Origin: a virus
Length of the DNA: 64,000 bases
IMG/VR virus record: IMGVR_UViG_3300023174_000053
Span: 1 to 64,000 of that record
Reading direction: 5' to 3' (one strand)
Shown: positions 1 to 8,703 of the stretch, in pieces
Position numbering within the stretch: the first letter of the stretch is position 1
How the letters are laid out: the number at the start of each line of letters is the position of its first letter
The notes under the pieces: generated by a model
The model's database searches: none
The model's input: the letters and a program-made list of their open reading frames with translations, nothing else
What the model was told of the DNA's origin: nothing
Position numbers and translations under genes: made by a program

Positions 1-186
1 AACACCAGAAACAAAAATATTAGTAGCAGTTAAGAATCCTACTGTTGCAACTCCAACATAAGCATTAGTAGCAGTTAAGAATCCAACTGTTGTAACACCA
101 GAAACAAAAATATTAGTAGCAGTTAAGAATCCTACTGTTGCAACTCCAACATAAGCATTAGTAGCAGTTAAGAATCCAACTGTTGT
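1..186 (-). repeat. Two perfect tandem copies of a 93-bp coding repeat
   Basis: Bases 1-93 and 94-186 appear identical. A third partial copy begins at 187 and soon diverges. Each unit encodes 31 residues made of two related half-repeats of about 16 and 15 residues. The left edge of the array is cut by the window, so the copy number is a minimum. In-frame exact copies imply recent expansion and would allow length changes in the fibre without frameshift. Confidence 0.9.
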
Positions 187-1131
187 AACACCAGAAACAT
201 AGGCATCACCTTGAACGTAAAGTTTTGAAGTTGGATTTGTAGTTCCAATACCAAGATTGCCACTAGAAGGATTATATACTAATAGTGTAGTTGCTCCAAA
301 ACCTGTTGTGTTGCCAAATGAAATTGCATAAGAAATATATTGTGCTTGATTGGTCGTATTTGATGAAATAGAAACACTTGAACCTCCACTAACACTACTA
401 CCAGAAATAGTAACATCAACAACTTTAGTTGTAGAATTATAACTAAAAGTATTACCAGAACCAATAAAATTAATAGCAGTAATTACACCAGTAGTAATAT
501 TAGTTCCACCAGACTGAATACCAATACTAAATCCACCAGTAGCAGTTATAATACCAGAAGTATTAACACTAGCAGTTGTAGAAAAACCAAGAGCAGTTGT
601 AGCAGTAGTTGCTGTACCTTGAAAAGTTGGAGCAGTAACAGTACCTATAAATCTTCCAGTACCATTTACATCTAAATTTGCTGTTGGACTATCTGTTCCA
701 ATTCCTAGTCTTTTTGAATTTGGATTATAATAGATGTAATTATATGATGATGATACAGTTGAACTAGTCCCAGATTGAGATTTTGTAAGTAAAATATAAT
801 GAGGTTGAGCATCGTCAATTGAAACAAGTTGATTTGATACCAATCCTGTTAAACTAGCACCAGAACCAACAAAACTAGTAGCACTTACAATACCTGAAAT
901 ATTTGCATTTCCACTTATATTTAATTTTTCAGTTAGAATAGTAGTTCCAATACCAACTGAATAAGAATTTGATACAATTATATTTGATACAACTTTTCCA
1001 CCGATGGAAACATCTGTGCTAATAGCAACAGTTGTTGCATTGATATTTAAATTATTAGGACTTATGATGGTCGGCGTTCCAGTTTGCCCTATTAGGTTTA
1101 AACCTCTTACGCCAAAATCTTTATCTGCCAT
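1..1131 (-). CDS. Tail-fibre-like virion protein, 3' end cut by window edge
   Basis: An ATG at 1131 opens a frame that stays open to base 1 (377 codons), so the C-terminus lies outside the window. The product is built of short, probably beta-stranded repeats on GIVSATSF, GFSTT and TVGFLTATN themes. It has two LGIGTxxPTxxL segments like those in the fibre-like genes at 3065-4735. No catalytic motif is visible. Repeat-rich proteins of this kind are common in cyanomyovirus virions and are taken as distal fibre or appendage components. It ends an all-minus structural run and is separated from the protease gene upstream by only 15 bases. A fibre role is inferred from repeat style and position. Confidence 0.75.
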   Translation of the reverse strand, partial: MADKDFGVRGLNLIGQTGTPTIISPNNLNINATTVAISTDVSIGGKVVSNIIVSNSYSVGIGTTILTEKLNISGNANISGIVSATSFVGSGASLTGLVSNQLVSIDDAQPHYILLTKSQSGTSSTVSSSYNYIYYNPNSKRLGIGTDSPTANLDVNGTGRFIGTVTAPTFQGTATTATTALGFSTTASVNTSGIITATGGFSIGIQSGGTNITTGVITAINFIGSGNTFSYNSTTKVVDVTISGSSVSGGSSVSISSNTTNQAQYISYAISFGNTTGFGATTLLVYNPSSGNLGIGTTNPTSKLYVQGDAYVSGVTTVGFLTATNAYVGVATVGFLTATNIFVSGVTTVGFLTATNAYVGVATVGFLTATNIFVSGV

Positions 1132-1146
1132 CGGTTTTTTAGTTAT

Positions 1147-3063
1147 TTATGTCTGAGTGAAGTAACATCCCGAAAGTATTACACCATTAATTGATGGAAC
1201 TACATCATTCGAGTATGGGTCATATAAAATTCTATTCTCTGCTCCTCTCATATTATAATATCCAGTCCAATATGTTGTTTGTGTATCGTCTATGTACTGG
1301 TCTTGATATAAATTTGTCCCAACCCCAACAGAACCATATGTTTTTAACCATTCTTTTACTTCTTTTGAAGATGCAGTTGGTTTTGTTTGTAAGTAAAGAG
1401 CAACTAATCCAGTCACAACAGGGGCAGCAGCAGAAGTTCCATTAAAATAATGATCGTAAAATCTATTATCATCATATCTTTGATAATCAGTGTAACCAGA
1501 AATACCATTTGTTCCTGGTGCTAAAGTCTCATCTGCAGGTGCCCATACATCAATACCAGGACCATTATTAGAATAATATGCTTTTCTTTCTGTGTAATTA
1601 GAATTTACAAAATCATCCATTGCACCAACACAAACAACAGGATGAAAATCTGTTGTTGAATTAAATCCAATTCCTTGAGGGTTCATCCAATCTCGATGAT
1701 TGCAGGGGCAATTAATCCCACCGAATTCAGGTCTAGGGTCTCCATATAAAAAATACTCATCTTCCATATAATTTAATCTGTCTGGGTCATTAGCACCTAT
1801 TCCCAATCTTTGATTATTATTGCCTGCAGCAGCAACATAAATCACACCTTCTGCCATCATTTCATTAGCGGCAGTATTTGTAGAACTTGAACGAGATGAA
1901 GATGACCAAGACTTATAAGCTCCACTAACTTGATTGGTCAATCCATCTTTCATTGCAGTTACTTGATTTGTAACTGATGCATTACCAACAAAAGTTCCAG
2001 TCACACCTCTAAATTTATATCCAACCGTATTTCCAGATCCAAAAGCTGCTTGATATCCCCAACTACCATTAATTACTGTAGGATTTTTAATACCTGTTTG
2101 TGAATTGATTGATTTATATTTGTGAAACAATTTCATTAAGTTATAATTTAGTTCAATATCCATACCAGTATTATCACTGATACCAGGCATATTCCAAATA
2201 TTTGCTTCAAATGCAAGACCCATGTATTTTCCAGCGGCAAGACCAGCACAAGAAGTTCCGTGACCACTAATTAGAGAATTAGTTCCATTCAATTGTTCTC
2301 CCATTGCTCTGGCAACAGTATATGTTGCTGGAATAGATACTGTTCCTATCGATGCAAATTGTGCTGACCTTTTTGCTCCATTCTCCCACCATTCTTCTGC
2401 AGAAGTTGTTGCAATTCCTACTCTTCCATCTGGTTTTGTATACTTAACTCCAGGTATTACATTATTAAAATAGTCTGGGTCAATATAATAAGGTCCATCT
2501 AAAACAACATCTCTAACTCTAGATTGACCATTTGAATCCAAAAACTCTGGATGATACTGAAGAACACCAGAGTCGTGAATAATAACATCAACATTCTTTC
2601 CAGTCAAACTATAACTTACATCTCCACTTTTTTCTGCAAGTTGTCCAGTCACAGCATTCCAAAAATCTCCATTTGTTTTTATTCCTACTCTTTTAATTGC
2701 CCAATTAGTTCTGCGATTTTCTGCTGAGGTTGGATTTGTTGCTGGAGGACCATTTGGGGAATCCAAATCCCGATAAATTTTTACATTACTTTTAAATCTT
2801 TTTGTGGCGGGTTGAGGTTTTGGATATACTTCTGGATGATCAGTTGGGGATAACTCTATCCATTCAACATAAGGATGATTTTTTAATTTTTCTACTTCAT
2901 CTTCATCTAATTCAAATGTTCCTCTAGTTGGACTATGTAATTTTTTATCAACACACAAAACTTCTCTATCTGGAATGTGCTCACAATTTGAAACTCCACA
3001 TAAAGTATCGTGAATTTCTTTCCAATACTCTGGTTCCGTAACTTTTATTGTATATTTTTTCAT
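1147..3063 (-). CDS. Subtilisin-like serine protease (peptidase S8) in the tail module
   Basis: The 638-residue product carries the subtilase triad in order: Asp about 164 (HDSGV), His about 268 (GHGTSCAG) and Ser about 544 (NGTSAAAP). An oxyanion-hole AAAGNN motif lies near residue 415. The first roughly 90 residues could be a propeptide-like region, and no secretion signal is visible. I chose ATG 3063 because it follows the upstream stop by one base (TGATATG); a TTG eight codons earlier also exists. The gene is embedded in minus-strand fibre genes, so it probably works in the virion or in maturing fibres. Lysate or host-surface proteolysis is an alternative. The family call is firm and the target is unknown. 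Confidence 0.88.
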   Translation of the reverse strand: MKKYTIKVTEPEYWKEIHDTLCGVSNCEHIPDREVLCVDKKLHSPTRGTFELDEDEVEKLKNHPYVEWIELSPTDHPEVYPKPQPATKRFKSNVKIYRDLDSPNGPPATNPTSAENRRTNWAIKRVGIKTNGDFWNAVTGQLAEKSGDVSYSLTGKNVDVIIHDSGVLQYHPEFLDSNGQSRVRDVVLDGPYYIDPDYFNNVIPGVKYTKPDGRVGIATTSAEEWWENGAKRSAQFASIGTVSIPATYTVARAMGEQLNGTNSLISGHGTSCAGLAAGKYMGLAFEANIWNMPGISDNTGMDIELNYNLMKLFHKYKSINSQTGIKNPTVINGSWGYQAAFGSGNTVGYKFRGVTGTFVGNASVTNQVTAMKDGLTNQVSGAYKSWSSSSRSSSTNTAANEMMAEGVIYVAAAGNNNQRLGIGANDPDRLNYMEDEYFLYGDPRPEFGGINCPCNHRDWMNPQGIGFNSTTDFHPVVCVGAMDDFVNSNYTERKAYYSNNGPGIDVWAPADETLAPGTNGISGYTDYQRYDDNRFYDHYFNGTSAAAPVVTGLVALYLQTKPTASSKEVKEWLKTYGSVGVGTNLYQDQYIDDTQTTYWTGYYNMRGAENRILYDPYSNDVVPSINGVILSGCYFTQT

Positions 3064-3064
3064 A

Positions 3065-4735
3065 TCAAAGCAACGTATTTCTCGCAAATCTATAAGTTGT
3101 CAAACCACTAACACCAGTTTGTGGAGTTGCTTGAAGAATACAATTCCCTCCACTAATTGTTGCTCCAATAGAAACAAGTAATGAATTATCATACATTACT
3201 GCATATTCTTGCGAATATGCAGTAGTTTGATTTTGCGTTATAAGAACCTTTTGTGCCTGAATATAAGAACCAAAACCAATATGAACTGTGTATTCGGCAA
3301 TCTTAAAGTCAGTAGAAGAAACAGAGAAACTATCTAATGTTGTAGAAACACCAACAGATGCAGTAAATGTTCCAACTCCAGTTTTTATTCCATAAGTCTC
3401 AACTTGAAGAGATGTCTTTGGATTTGTGGTTCCAATACCCAAATTTCCACTTGATGGAATATAAGTTAATGTACTACTTACTAAATTAGATGTTATAGTT
3501 CCACTAGTGGCACTTATAAACCCAATATATTGTGGAACAGTTGTAGAAGAAGTTGATACTGTATTAGATAATAAACCAGTTAGATTGGAACCAGAACCAG
3601 AAAATGAAGTTGCAGTAACTACTCCAGTAAATCTACCACCACCAATAACATGAAGGTTTGATGTTGGATTTGTGGTTCCAATACCAACAAAACCTGTGAT
3701 AAAAGTATCTCCAGATACTTGAAGTTTTGAGGTTCCTGTTTGTATTCCAGAACCAATTACTACTGGTCCACTAGTGAATGTAGAAAATCCAGTAACGGTC
3801 AAATTATCAAGTATTTGACCAGTGTTTGCTATAGACCCAGTAATATTAATATCATAAGTTCCAGTCAATCTTGCTCTTGCTATTGTACCAGTTGTTATGC
3901 CAGATGCGTCGGCAAGATTTGTAGCAGTAATTGCTGTTGATGCTATACCAACAAGACTTCCTACAAAACTAGAAGCAGTTATAATACCAGAAGTATTGAT
4001 ACTAGAAGTCGTAGAGAATCCAAGAGCAGTTGTTGCTGTTGATGCTATACCAGTAAGACTTCCTACAAAACCTCCAGTAGAAGTTATAATACCTGTAGTA
4101 TTAATACTAGCAGTTGTAGAGAACCCAAGAGCAGTTGTTGCTGTGGTAGCAGTTCCAGTAATTGTTCCTGATACTTTCATACTACCAACAACTTCAAGAG
4201 TTGCTGTTGGAACTGTGGTTCCTATACCAACACTTCCACTTGAATATACAAAATCAGTTGCTCCTGCCAAAAATCCATTACTTGCCTTGTAGGGTATTGA
4301 ATTTACGTTTCCTGGTCCAACTAAATCTGTTACAGTAATTCTAACTGTTGCAATGCCAGTTTGTAAGTTTGGATCAGAACTAACTGAATCAACGGTTACA
4401 CCACTACCAACAAAATTAAACTTATTAAAACTATTTGCAGCACCAACTTGAATATTATTATTGAATACAGTAAAAGAACCAGGAATTAGACCAGTACTAC
4501 TGAGAGATGAAGTATCAACCCAATATCTTTTTCCAGTATTTCCACCAGCAGCAATTAAAACATATTTACTTCCACCAATTGGAGCAGGATTTGCTCCAAT
4601 AGAAGAAAGTCCAACTAATGGATCTCCTAAATCTGGTTCTGCTTGATCTAGACCCAAAAATTCATAACGGTCTGTCGTAAGACCAGTTTGAGATTTCTTT
4701 TTAACTCTCTTGCTGAGAAATCCTGGAGTTGCCAT
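3065..4735 (-). CDS. Tail-fibre-like virion protein (556 aa)
   Basis: The product starts MATPGFLSKRVKKK and has a head region of about 150 residues, followed by repeats of GIGTTxPTxxL, ATxFSGSGSNLTGL and ALGFSTTxSINTxGI type. A C-terminal domain of about 100 residues lacks the repeats. The repeats closely resemble those in 1-1131 and 5121-8645, and one segment near 3860-3905 is almost the same in DNA as 7548-7600. No enzyme motif is seen. Its stop sits one base before the protease start, so the two are probably co-translated. A fibre or appendage role is inferred. Confidence 0.75.
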   Translation of the reverse strand: MATPGFLSKRVKKKSQTGLTTDRYEFLGLDQAEPDLGDPLVGLSSIGANPAPIGGSKYVLIAAGGNTGKRYWVDTSSLSSTGLIPGSFTVFNNNIQVGAANSFNKFNFVGSGVTVDSVSSDPNLQTGIATVRITVTDLVGPGNVNSIPYKASNGFLAGATDFVYSSGSVGIGTTVPTATLEVVGSMKVSGTITGTATTATTALGFSTTASINTTGIITSTGGFVGSLTGIASTATTALGFSTTSSINTSGIITASSFVGSLVGIASTAITATNLADASGITTGTIARARLTGTYDINITGSIANTGQILDNLTVTGFSTFTSGPVVIGSGIQTGTSKLQVSGDTFITGFVGIGTTNPTSNLHVIGGGRFTGVVTATSFSGSGSNLTGLLSNTVSTSSTTVPQYIGFISATSGTITSNLVSSTLTYIPSSGNLGIGTTNPKTSLQVETYGIKTGVGTFTASVGVSTTLDSFSVSSTDFKIAEYTVHIGFGSYIQAQKVLITQNQTTAYSQEYAVMYDNSLLVSIGATISGGNCILQATPQTGVSGLTTYRFARNTLL

Positions 4736-4742
4736 TTATCTA

Positions 4743-5105
4743 TTATTGATTTGAGGTTTCAAGAATGCTTGTAATAAACTTAAGTTTTGCTGGAGTTGTA
4801 CTTGCACTTCCGCTGATTGAAATGAAATCACCAGTTTCCAATACCAATTTACCAGGTAATAGATTTGCTGTATCGTTTGCTGGAATATAAAAATCTTTTA
4901 CGATTTCTGTGGTTACAGTTGAACCAGAACTTACACGATTATGATACCAACTAATCGATTGAGTACTAGTACTAATATTAGCACACTGTGCTAATAGAAA
5001 TACTCCAACATATCCTGCGGGTGCTGTATAAACAAGATCAGTCGTCAACCCAACAACTTTGGTATATGTTTTAAAATTATTTACTGCTGCTGCCGCAATT
5101 GCCAT
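4743..5105 (-). CDS. Small virion-type protein of unknown function (120 aa)
   Basis: I do not recognise a named family. The 120-residue product has an Ala-rich start (MAIAAAAVNNF) and alternating hydrophobic and polar segments suggesting a beta-sandwich. It ends in a Ser/Thr-rich strand and has no membrane segment. AGGAGGATTATTAGAA directly precedes its ATG. It sits between two fibre-like genes on the same strand with gaps of 7 and 15 bases, so a structural or fibre-accessory role is inferred from context only. Confidence 0.7.
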   Translation of the reverse strand: MAIAAAAVNNFKTYTKVVGLTTDLVYTAPAGYVGVFLLAQCANISTSTQSISWYHNRVSSGSTVTTEIVKDFYIPANDTANLLPGKLVLETGDFISISGSASTTPAKLKFITSILETSNQ

Positions 5106-5120
5106 TTCTAATAATCCTCC

Positions 5121-8100
5121 TTAATCTGATAGTGCAAGAATAAATGGTGTCATAGTAGTGAATAGTGCTTTTGTAAAATCTCTACCTGATATTTGACCTG
5201 TTGATTGGTTAATCACAACACCATCACCAATATTAAAATTACCTGATTGGTCTGTACTTGTATAAGTTACAGTTCCACCGTCAATTTGAACTACTTTATT
5301 TTCAGGGATTACAACACCACCAAGAGCAGGTTTTGCTGTAAAAATGTTTGTACCAGCACCAACGTGTTCGAATGAAATTGTAGATGCGAGTTGTAAACTT
5401 CCCCTTGCAAAATAGACAGTTGTTCCAGCACTAACTGTATTATTTAGTGTCTGTAAAAATGTGACCGTAGAAATACCAGCAGACGGTAAAGTTGCAGCAG
5501 CAACCTTATAATAAATTGGTTGATAATTAGAAATAGATGCTGTTGCTGTTGTTCCTGCTCCTGCTGGACCTGCGATTGTAACTGATGCCCCAACCCCCAA
5601 ATATTGAGAACCAGCATTCAAAACGTTAATTGCAGTGACTGAACCATTTACAACTGTTGCTGATGCTTGTGCTGCAACTCCATTTGGACCAGTTGGAGCA
5701 CTAATCGTAACAGTTGGTTGTCCAGTATAACCAGAACCACCACCATCTACTCGAATGGAATTGATATTGTAATATAAAGTTCCAAAATAGCAAGACTGGC
5801 CATCATAAGGACGATTGGTTCCAACACCAGAAATCGTAATTACATTCGATCTTACTGTTGCTTCTGTTGTTGCTGTTCCAGTATAACGGTAAATTGACCT
5901 TGTTGTATTATTTCCCACACCAGTCGCATAAAGTCCATAGTTACCAAAGGACGAATTGGAGTTTGTAATATCACACTGCCCACCAGATGATGTATAAATC
6001 GCAATATCATCACAAATCGTAAAGATAGAAACTAACTGTGCATATCCACCATTTGTAATTGAAACTCCAATACCACCTTGATTGTATTGTGTATAACTAT
6101 CGACACTCATTGAACCAGTTACACCAATATCAGTTTGGTCTCCTGGTTCTGCATCAAATCCATTAACTTTGAGACCAATACTATTTGCAATAAAGTTAGT
6201 GCAGTTACGAATATAAGGTCCCTTATCAATATTTCCAACACCTGGTGAATATGTATTTACTCCAATTTTTGATGAAGACCAATTATTACTTGTTTGTCCG
6301 TCATAATCTGCTGGATATGTAGTATTAATTCCTGCACCACCAAGAGCACCCAATCCGTTATTAATAACTGTTGTAATAATACCAACACAAGAGTAAATTG
6401 CTGATGTAACATTCGCACAACCACTTATACTTTGATTACCATATGCACCATCGGGTTGCATACTCAAATCTTTTACTTGTGTGTAATACGTTTGATAATT
6501 TCCACCAGTTGTTTTTGCAAAAGAAACATTATTGATACAAGACCTTGCAATTCCAACAGCATAATTTAGTGCATCAATTGTCTCTGTCTTCACTCCGACA
6601 ATATGTTGAAGTGCTCCTGCTTCTGTATAATATGATTTACCTGCTCCAACAGACTTAGAATTCCCACCTCTCGTAATATCAAAACAAACTGCTTTAAAAA
6701 TTGATACAATATCTTCCTTACAATTTCTTATTGTACTTACACCAATTGTAAATGCTGGACTTCTATAATCAGTACTTGTCAAATACCCTACAGTTTCATT
6801 TGCAATAAAATCAAGATTCAATCTAATCATTCTTGCACCATCAAAGAATCTATTTGATGAAACACCAGATAATGGAACAAATGATACAACTGATGCACCA
6901 TTAGTTGCAGGAGAACCATTAAAATTCAGGTTCGTCATATGACAACCGTTATTCACATAGAACAAATCCAAACCTGGATTTTGAGGAGTTACGGTACAGT
7001 TGCGAAGTTCTGTTCCTTGAATAGAAACATTTGCTGCTAATGTGATTGGGTTATTCTCAACAAAAGTTCCAGGAAAGACTTTAATTGTATCACCAGGTAA
7101 TGCAAGTGCTGCTGCTGCCTTTATTGTTCTCTTTGCATCACTTTCCACCAAACCAGTATTTGTATCACTTCCCAAATAAGAAACATAAATTGTTTTTCCA
7201 ATTGAAGTTTTGATTCCAACTTGAACTGTTCCTTTTCCAAGTAACTGAGAAGACGTTAAAGTAATACCAGTCCCTACCGTAAGTTGCGTTACAATTCCAA
7301 CTAAATTAATACCACTTCCAGAAAAGAAAGACCCAGTAACAATTCCAGCAGAACTCAATTGACTTACAGTAGTAACACCAAGAGTTGTAATTCCAGAAAC
7401 ATAAAGACTAGATGCTGTAATAAAACCTACTGTTGTGATACCAGGACCAACAGAAAGTTGTGTTACGGAAGCAATACCACCAATAACATTTACTGCTGTC
7501 GTTGCTGTGGATGCTTGAGAATCACCAGTAATACTTATATCATAAGTTCCAGTTAATCTTGCTCTTGCTATTGTGCCAGTTGTTATACCAGATGCATTTG
7601 AAAGATTACTAGCAGTTGTAGCAGTTCCAGTAAGATTTCCACTAAATGTGGTTGCAGTAATTATACCTGTACTAATATTAATTTCATTTATAGTTGCAAC
7701 ACCAATATAAGCATTCGTAATTGAAGCAAACCCAATAGTTGCTATTCCAACACTTGCAATTCCGGTATTGATATAATCAAGAGAAGTAATACCTAGTCCT
7801 TTGATATAGTCGGCACTTAAACTAGTAATACCAGCATTACTGATATTTTCTAACGTAGTTGCTGTTAAGACTCCAATTCTTGCATTTGGTGTAGAAATAC
7901 TAGATGCCGTTAAAAATCCTACAGTCGAAGTTCCAGAAACTCTAATATTAGTTGCGGTTAAAAATACTACAGTCGCAAGTCCAATATAAGCATTTTTTGT
8001 TGTAGAAAATCCAATCGTTGCGGTATTTGTTACTGTTAGTGATGTAACTGTTGTAATACCTAAAGTAGAAAATCCAGTAATGTTTAGACTTGTTCCAGTA

Positions 8101-8645
8101 ACATTACCACCAGAAAGATTTGTAGCAGTAGTCGCAGTTCCTGCATTTCCCAAAATGCCAATATTATAAGTTCCTGGTGCTAAATTAGATGCAGTAGCAG
8201 CAGAAGAAACAGTAATATTATATGTTCCAGTTAATCTTGCTGGATTTATAGTACCAGCAAGAATATTTTCCGCATAATTTAAAGAATCTGCTGATGCCGC
8301 ATTACCTTTAATATTAATATCATAAGTCCTACCATTCAATCTATCACTACTAATAAAACCAGAAGTTATATTCGCAGCATTTGTAAGTATATTTGCACTA
8401 TTTACATCAATTCCATAATAACCAGATAGTCTATCACTACTAATAAAACCAGAAGTTATATTCGCAGCATTATTTAATCTATCAGCAGTTGCTGCGTTTC
8501 CTTCTAAACTTCCAACAAACTTAGTTGCGGTTATAGTTGTAGCACCAACAATACCACTATTTTGGAGATTTAAATTATCACCAGAAGCCAACTCCTCAAT
8601 TTGTTTGGATGTTGGATTGGCTATAAGTGGAAATCTGTCCGTCAT
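5121..8645 (-). CDS. Large fibre-like protein with beta-helix domain (1174 aa)
   Basis: Roughly the first 430 residues are fibre-type repeats (GFISSDRL, TGTYDI, TATNIRVSG). A domain of the DUF1565 or right-handed beta-helix kind follows from about residue 475, starting near KTIYVSYLGSDTNTG and continuing with AKRTIKAA and PGTFVENNPITL. That second domain typically forms a pectate-lyase-like solenoid that binds or cleaves polysaccharide. A C-terminal part with VTISAPTGPNG-like strands comes next. The protein is a good candidate for the main adhesin or a glycan-active fibre. I see no convincing catalytic residues, so binding is as likely as cleavage. Confidence 0.75.
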   Translation of the reverse strand: MTDRFPLIANPTSKQIEELASGDNLNLQNSGIVGATTITATKFVGSLEGNAATADRLNNAANITSGFISSDRLSGYYGIDVNSANILTNAANITSGFISSDRLNGRTYDINIKGNAASADSLNYAENILAGTINPARLTGTYNITVSSAATASNLAPGTYNIGILGNAGTATTATNLSGGNVTGTSLNITGFSTLGITTVTSLTVTNTATIGFSTTKNAYIGLATVVFLTATNIRVSGTSTVGFLTASSISTPNARIGVLTATTLENISNAGITSLSADYIKGLGITSLDYINTGIASVGIATIGFASITNAYIGVATINEINISTGIITATTFSGNLTGTATTASNLSNASGITTGTIARARLTGTYDISITGDSQASTATTAVNVIGGIASVTQLSVGPGITTVGFITASSLYVSGITTLGVTTVSQLSSAGIVTGSFFSGSGINLVGIVTQLTVGTGITLTSSQLLGKGTVQVGIKTSIGKTIYVSYLGSDTNTGLVESDAKRTIKAAAALALPGDTIKVFPGTFVENNPITLAANVSIQGTELRNCTVTPQNPGLDLFYVNNGCHMTNLNFNGSPATNGASVVSFVPLSGVSSNRFFDGARMIRLNLDFIANETVGYLTSTDYRSPAFTIGVSTIRNCKEDIVSIFKAVCFDITRGGNSKSVGAGKSYYTEAGALQHIVGVKTETIDALNYAVGIARSCINNVSFAKTTGGNYQTYYTQVKDLSMQPDGAYGNQSISGCANVTSAIYSCVGIITTVINNGLGALGGAGINTTYPADYDGQTSNNWSSSKIGVNTYSPGVGNIDKGPYIRNCTNFIANSIGLKVNGFDAEPGDQTDIGVTGSMSVDSYTQYNQGGIGVSITNGGYAQLVSIFTICDDIAIYTSSGGQCDITNSNSSFGNYGLYATGVGNNTTRSIYRYTGTATTEATVRSNVITISGVGTNRPYDGQSCYFGTLYYNINSIRVDGGGSGYTGQPTVTISAPTGPNGVAAQASATVVNGSVTAINVLNAGSQYLGVGASVTIAGPAGAGTTATASISNYQPIYYKVAAATLPSAGISTVTFLQTLNNTVSAGTTVYFARGSLQLASTISFEHVGAGTNIFTAKPALGGVVIPENKVVQIDGGTVTYTSTDQSGNFNIGDGVVINQSTGQISGRDFTKALFTTMTPFILALSD
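8341..8470 (-). repeat. Two identical ~40-bp segments inside the fibre gene
   Basis: The segment starting CTATCACTACTAATAAAACC occurs at 8341-8380 and again at 8431-8470, 90 bases apart. Both copies are in frame and encode the NAANITSGFISSDRL module. This is local duplication of a 30-residue fibre unit. Confidence 0.85.
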
Positions 8646-8703
8646 TACTTATTGCGGGTACTTTTTTTCTTATAATATATAGGTTTCATTCTATAGAGCA
8701 TTT

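Noticed and set aside
1-186. Regular repeats at the window start as a CRISPR array
   Set aside because: The units are contiguous with no unique spacers, and they continue the reading frame of a fibre protein.
3740-4292. Plus-strand open frames of 66 and 131 codons inside the fibre gene
   Set aside because: They are antisense to repeat-rich coding sequence, lack ribosome-binding sites and have no family pattern.
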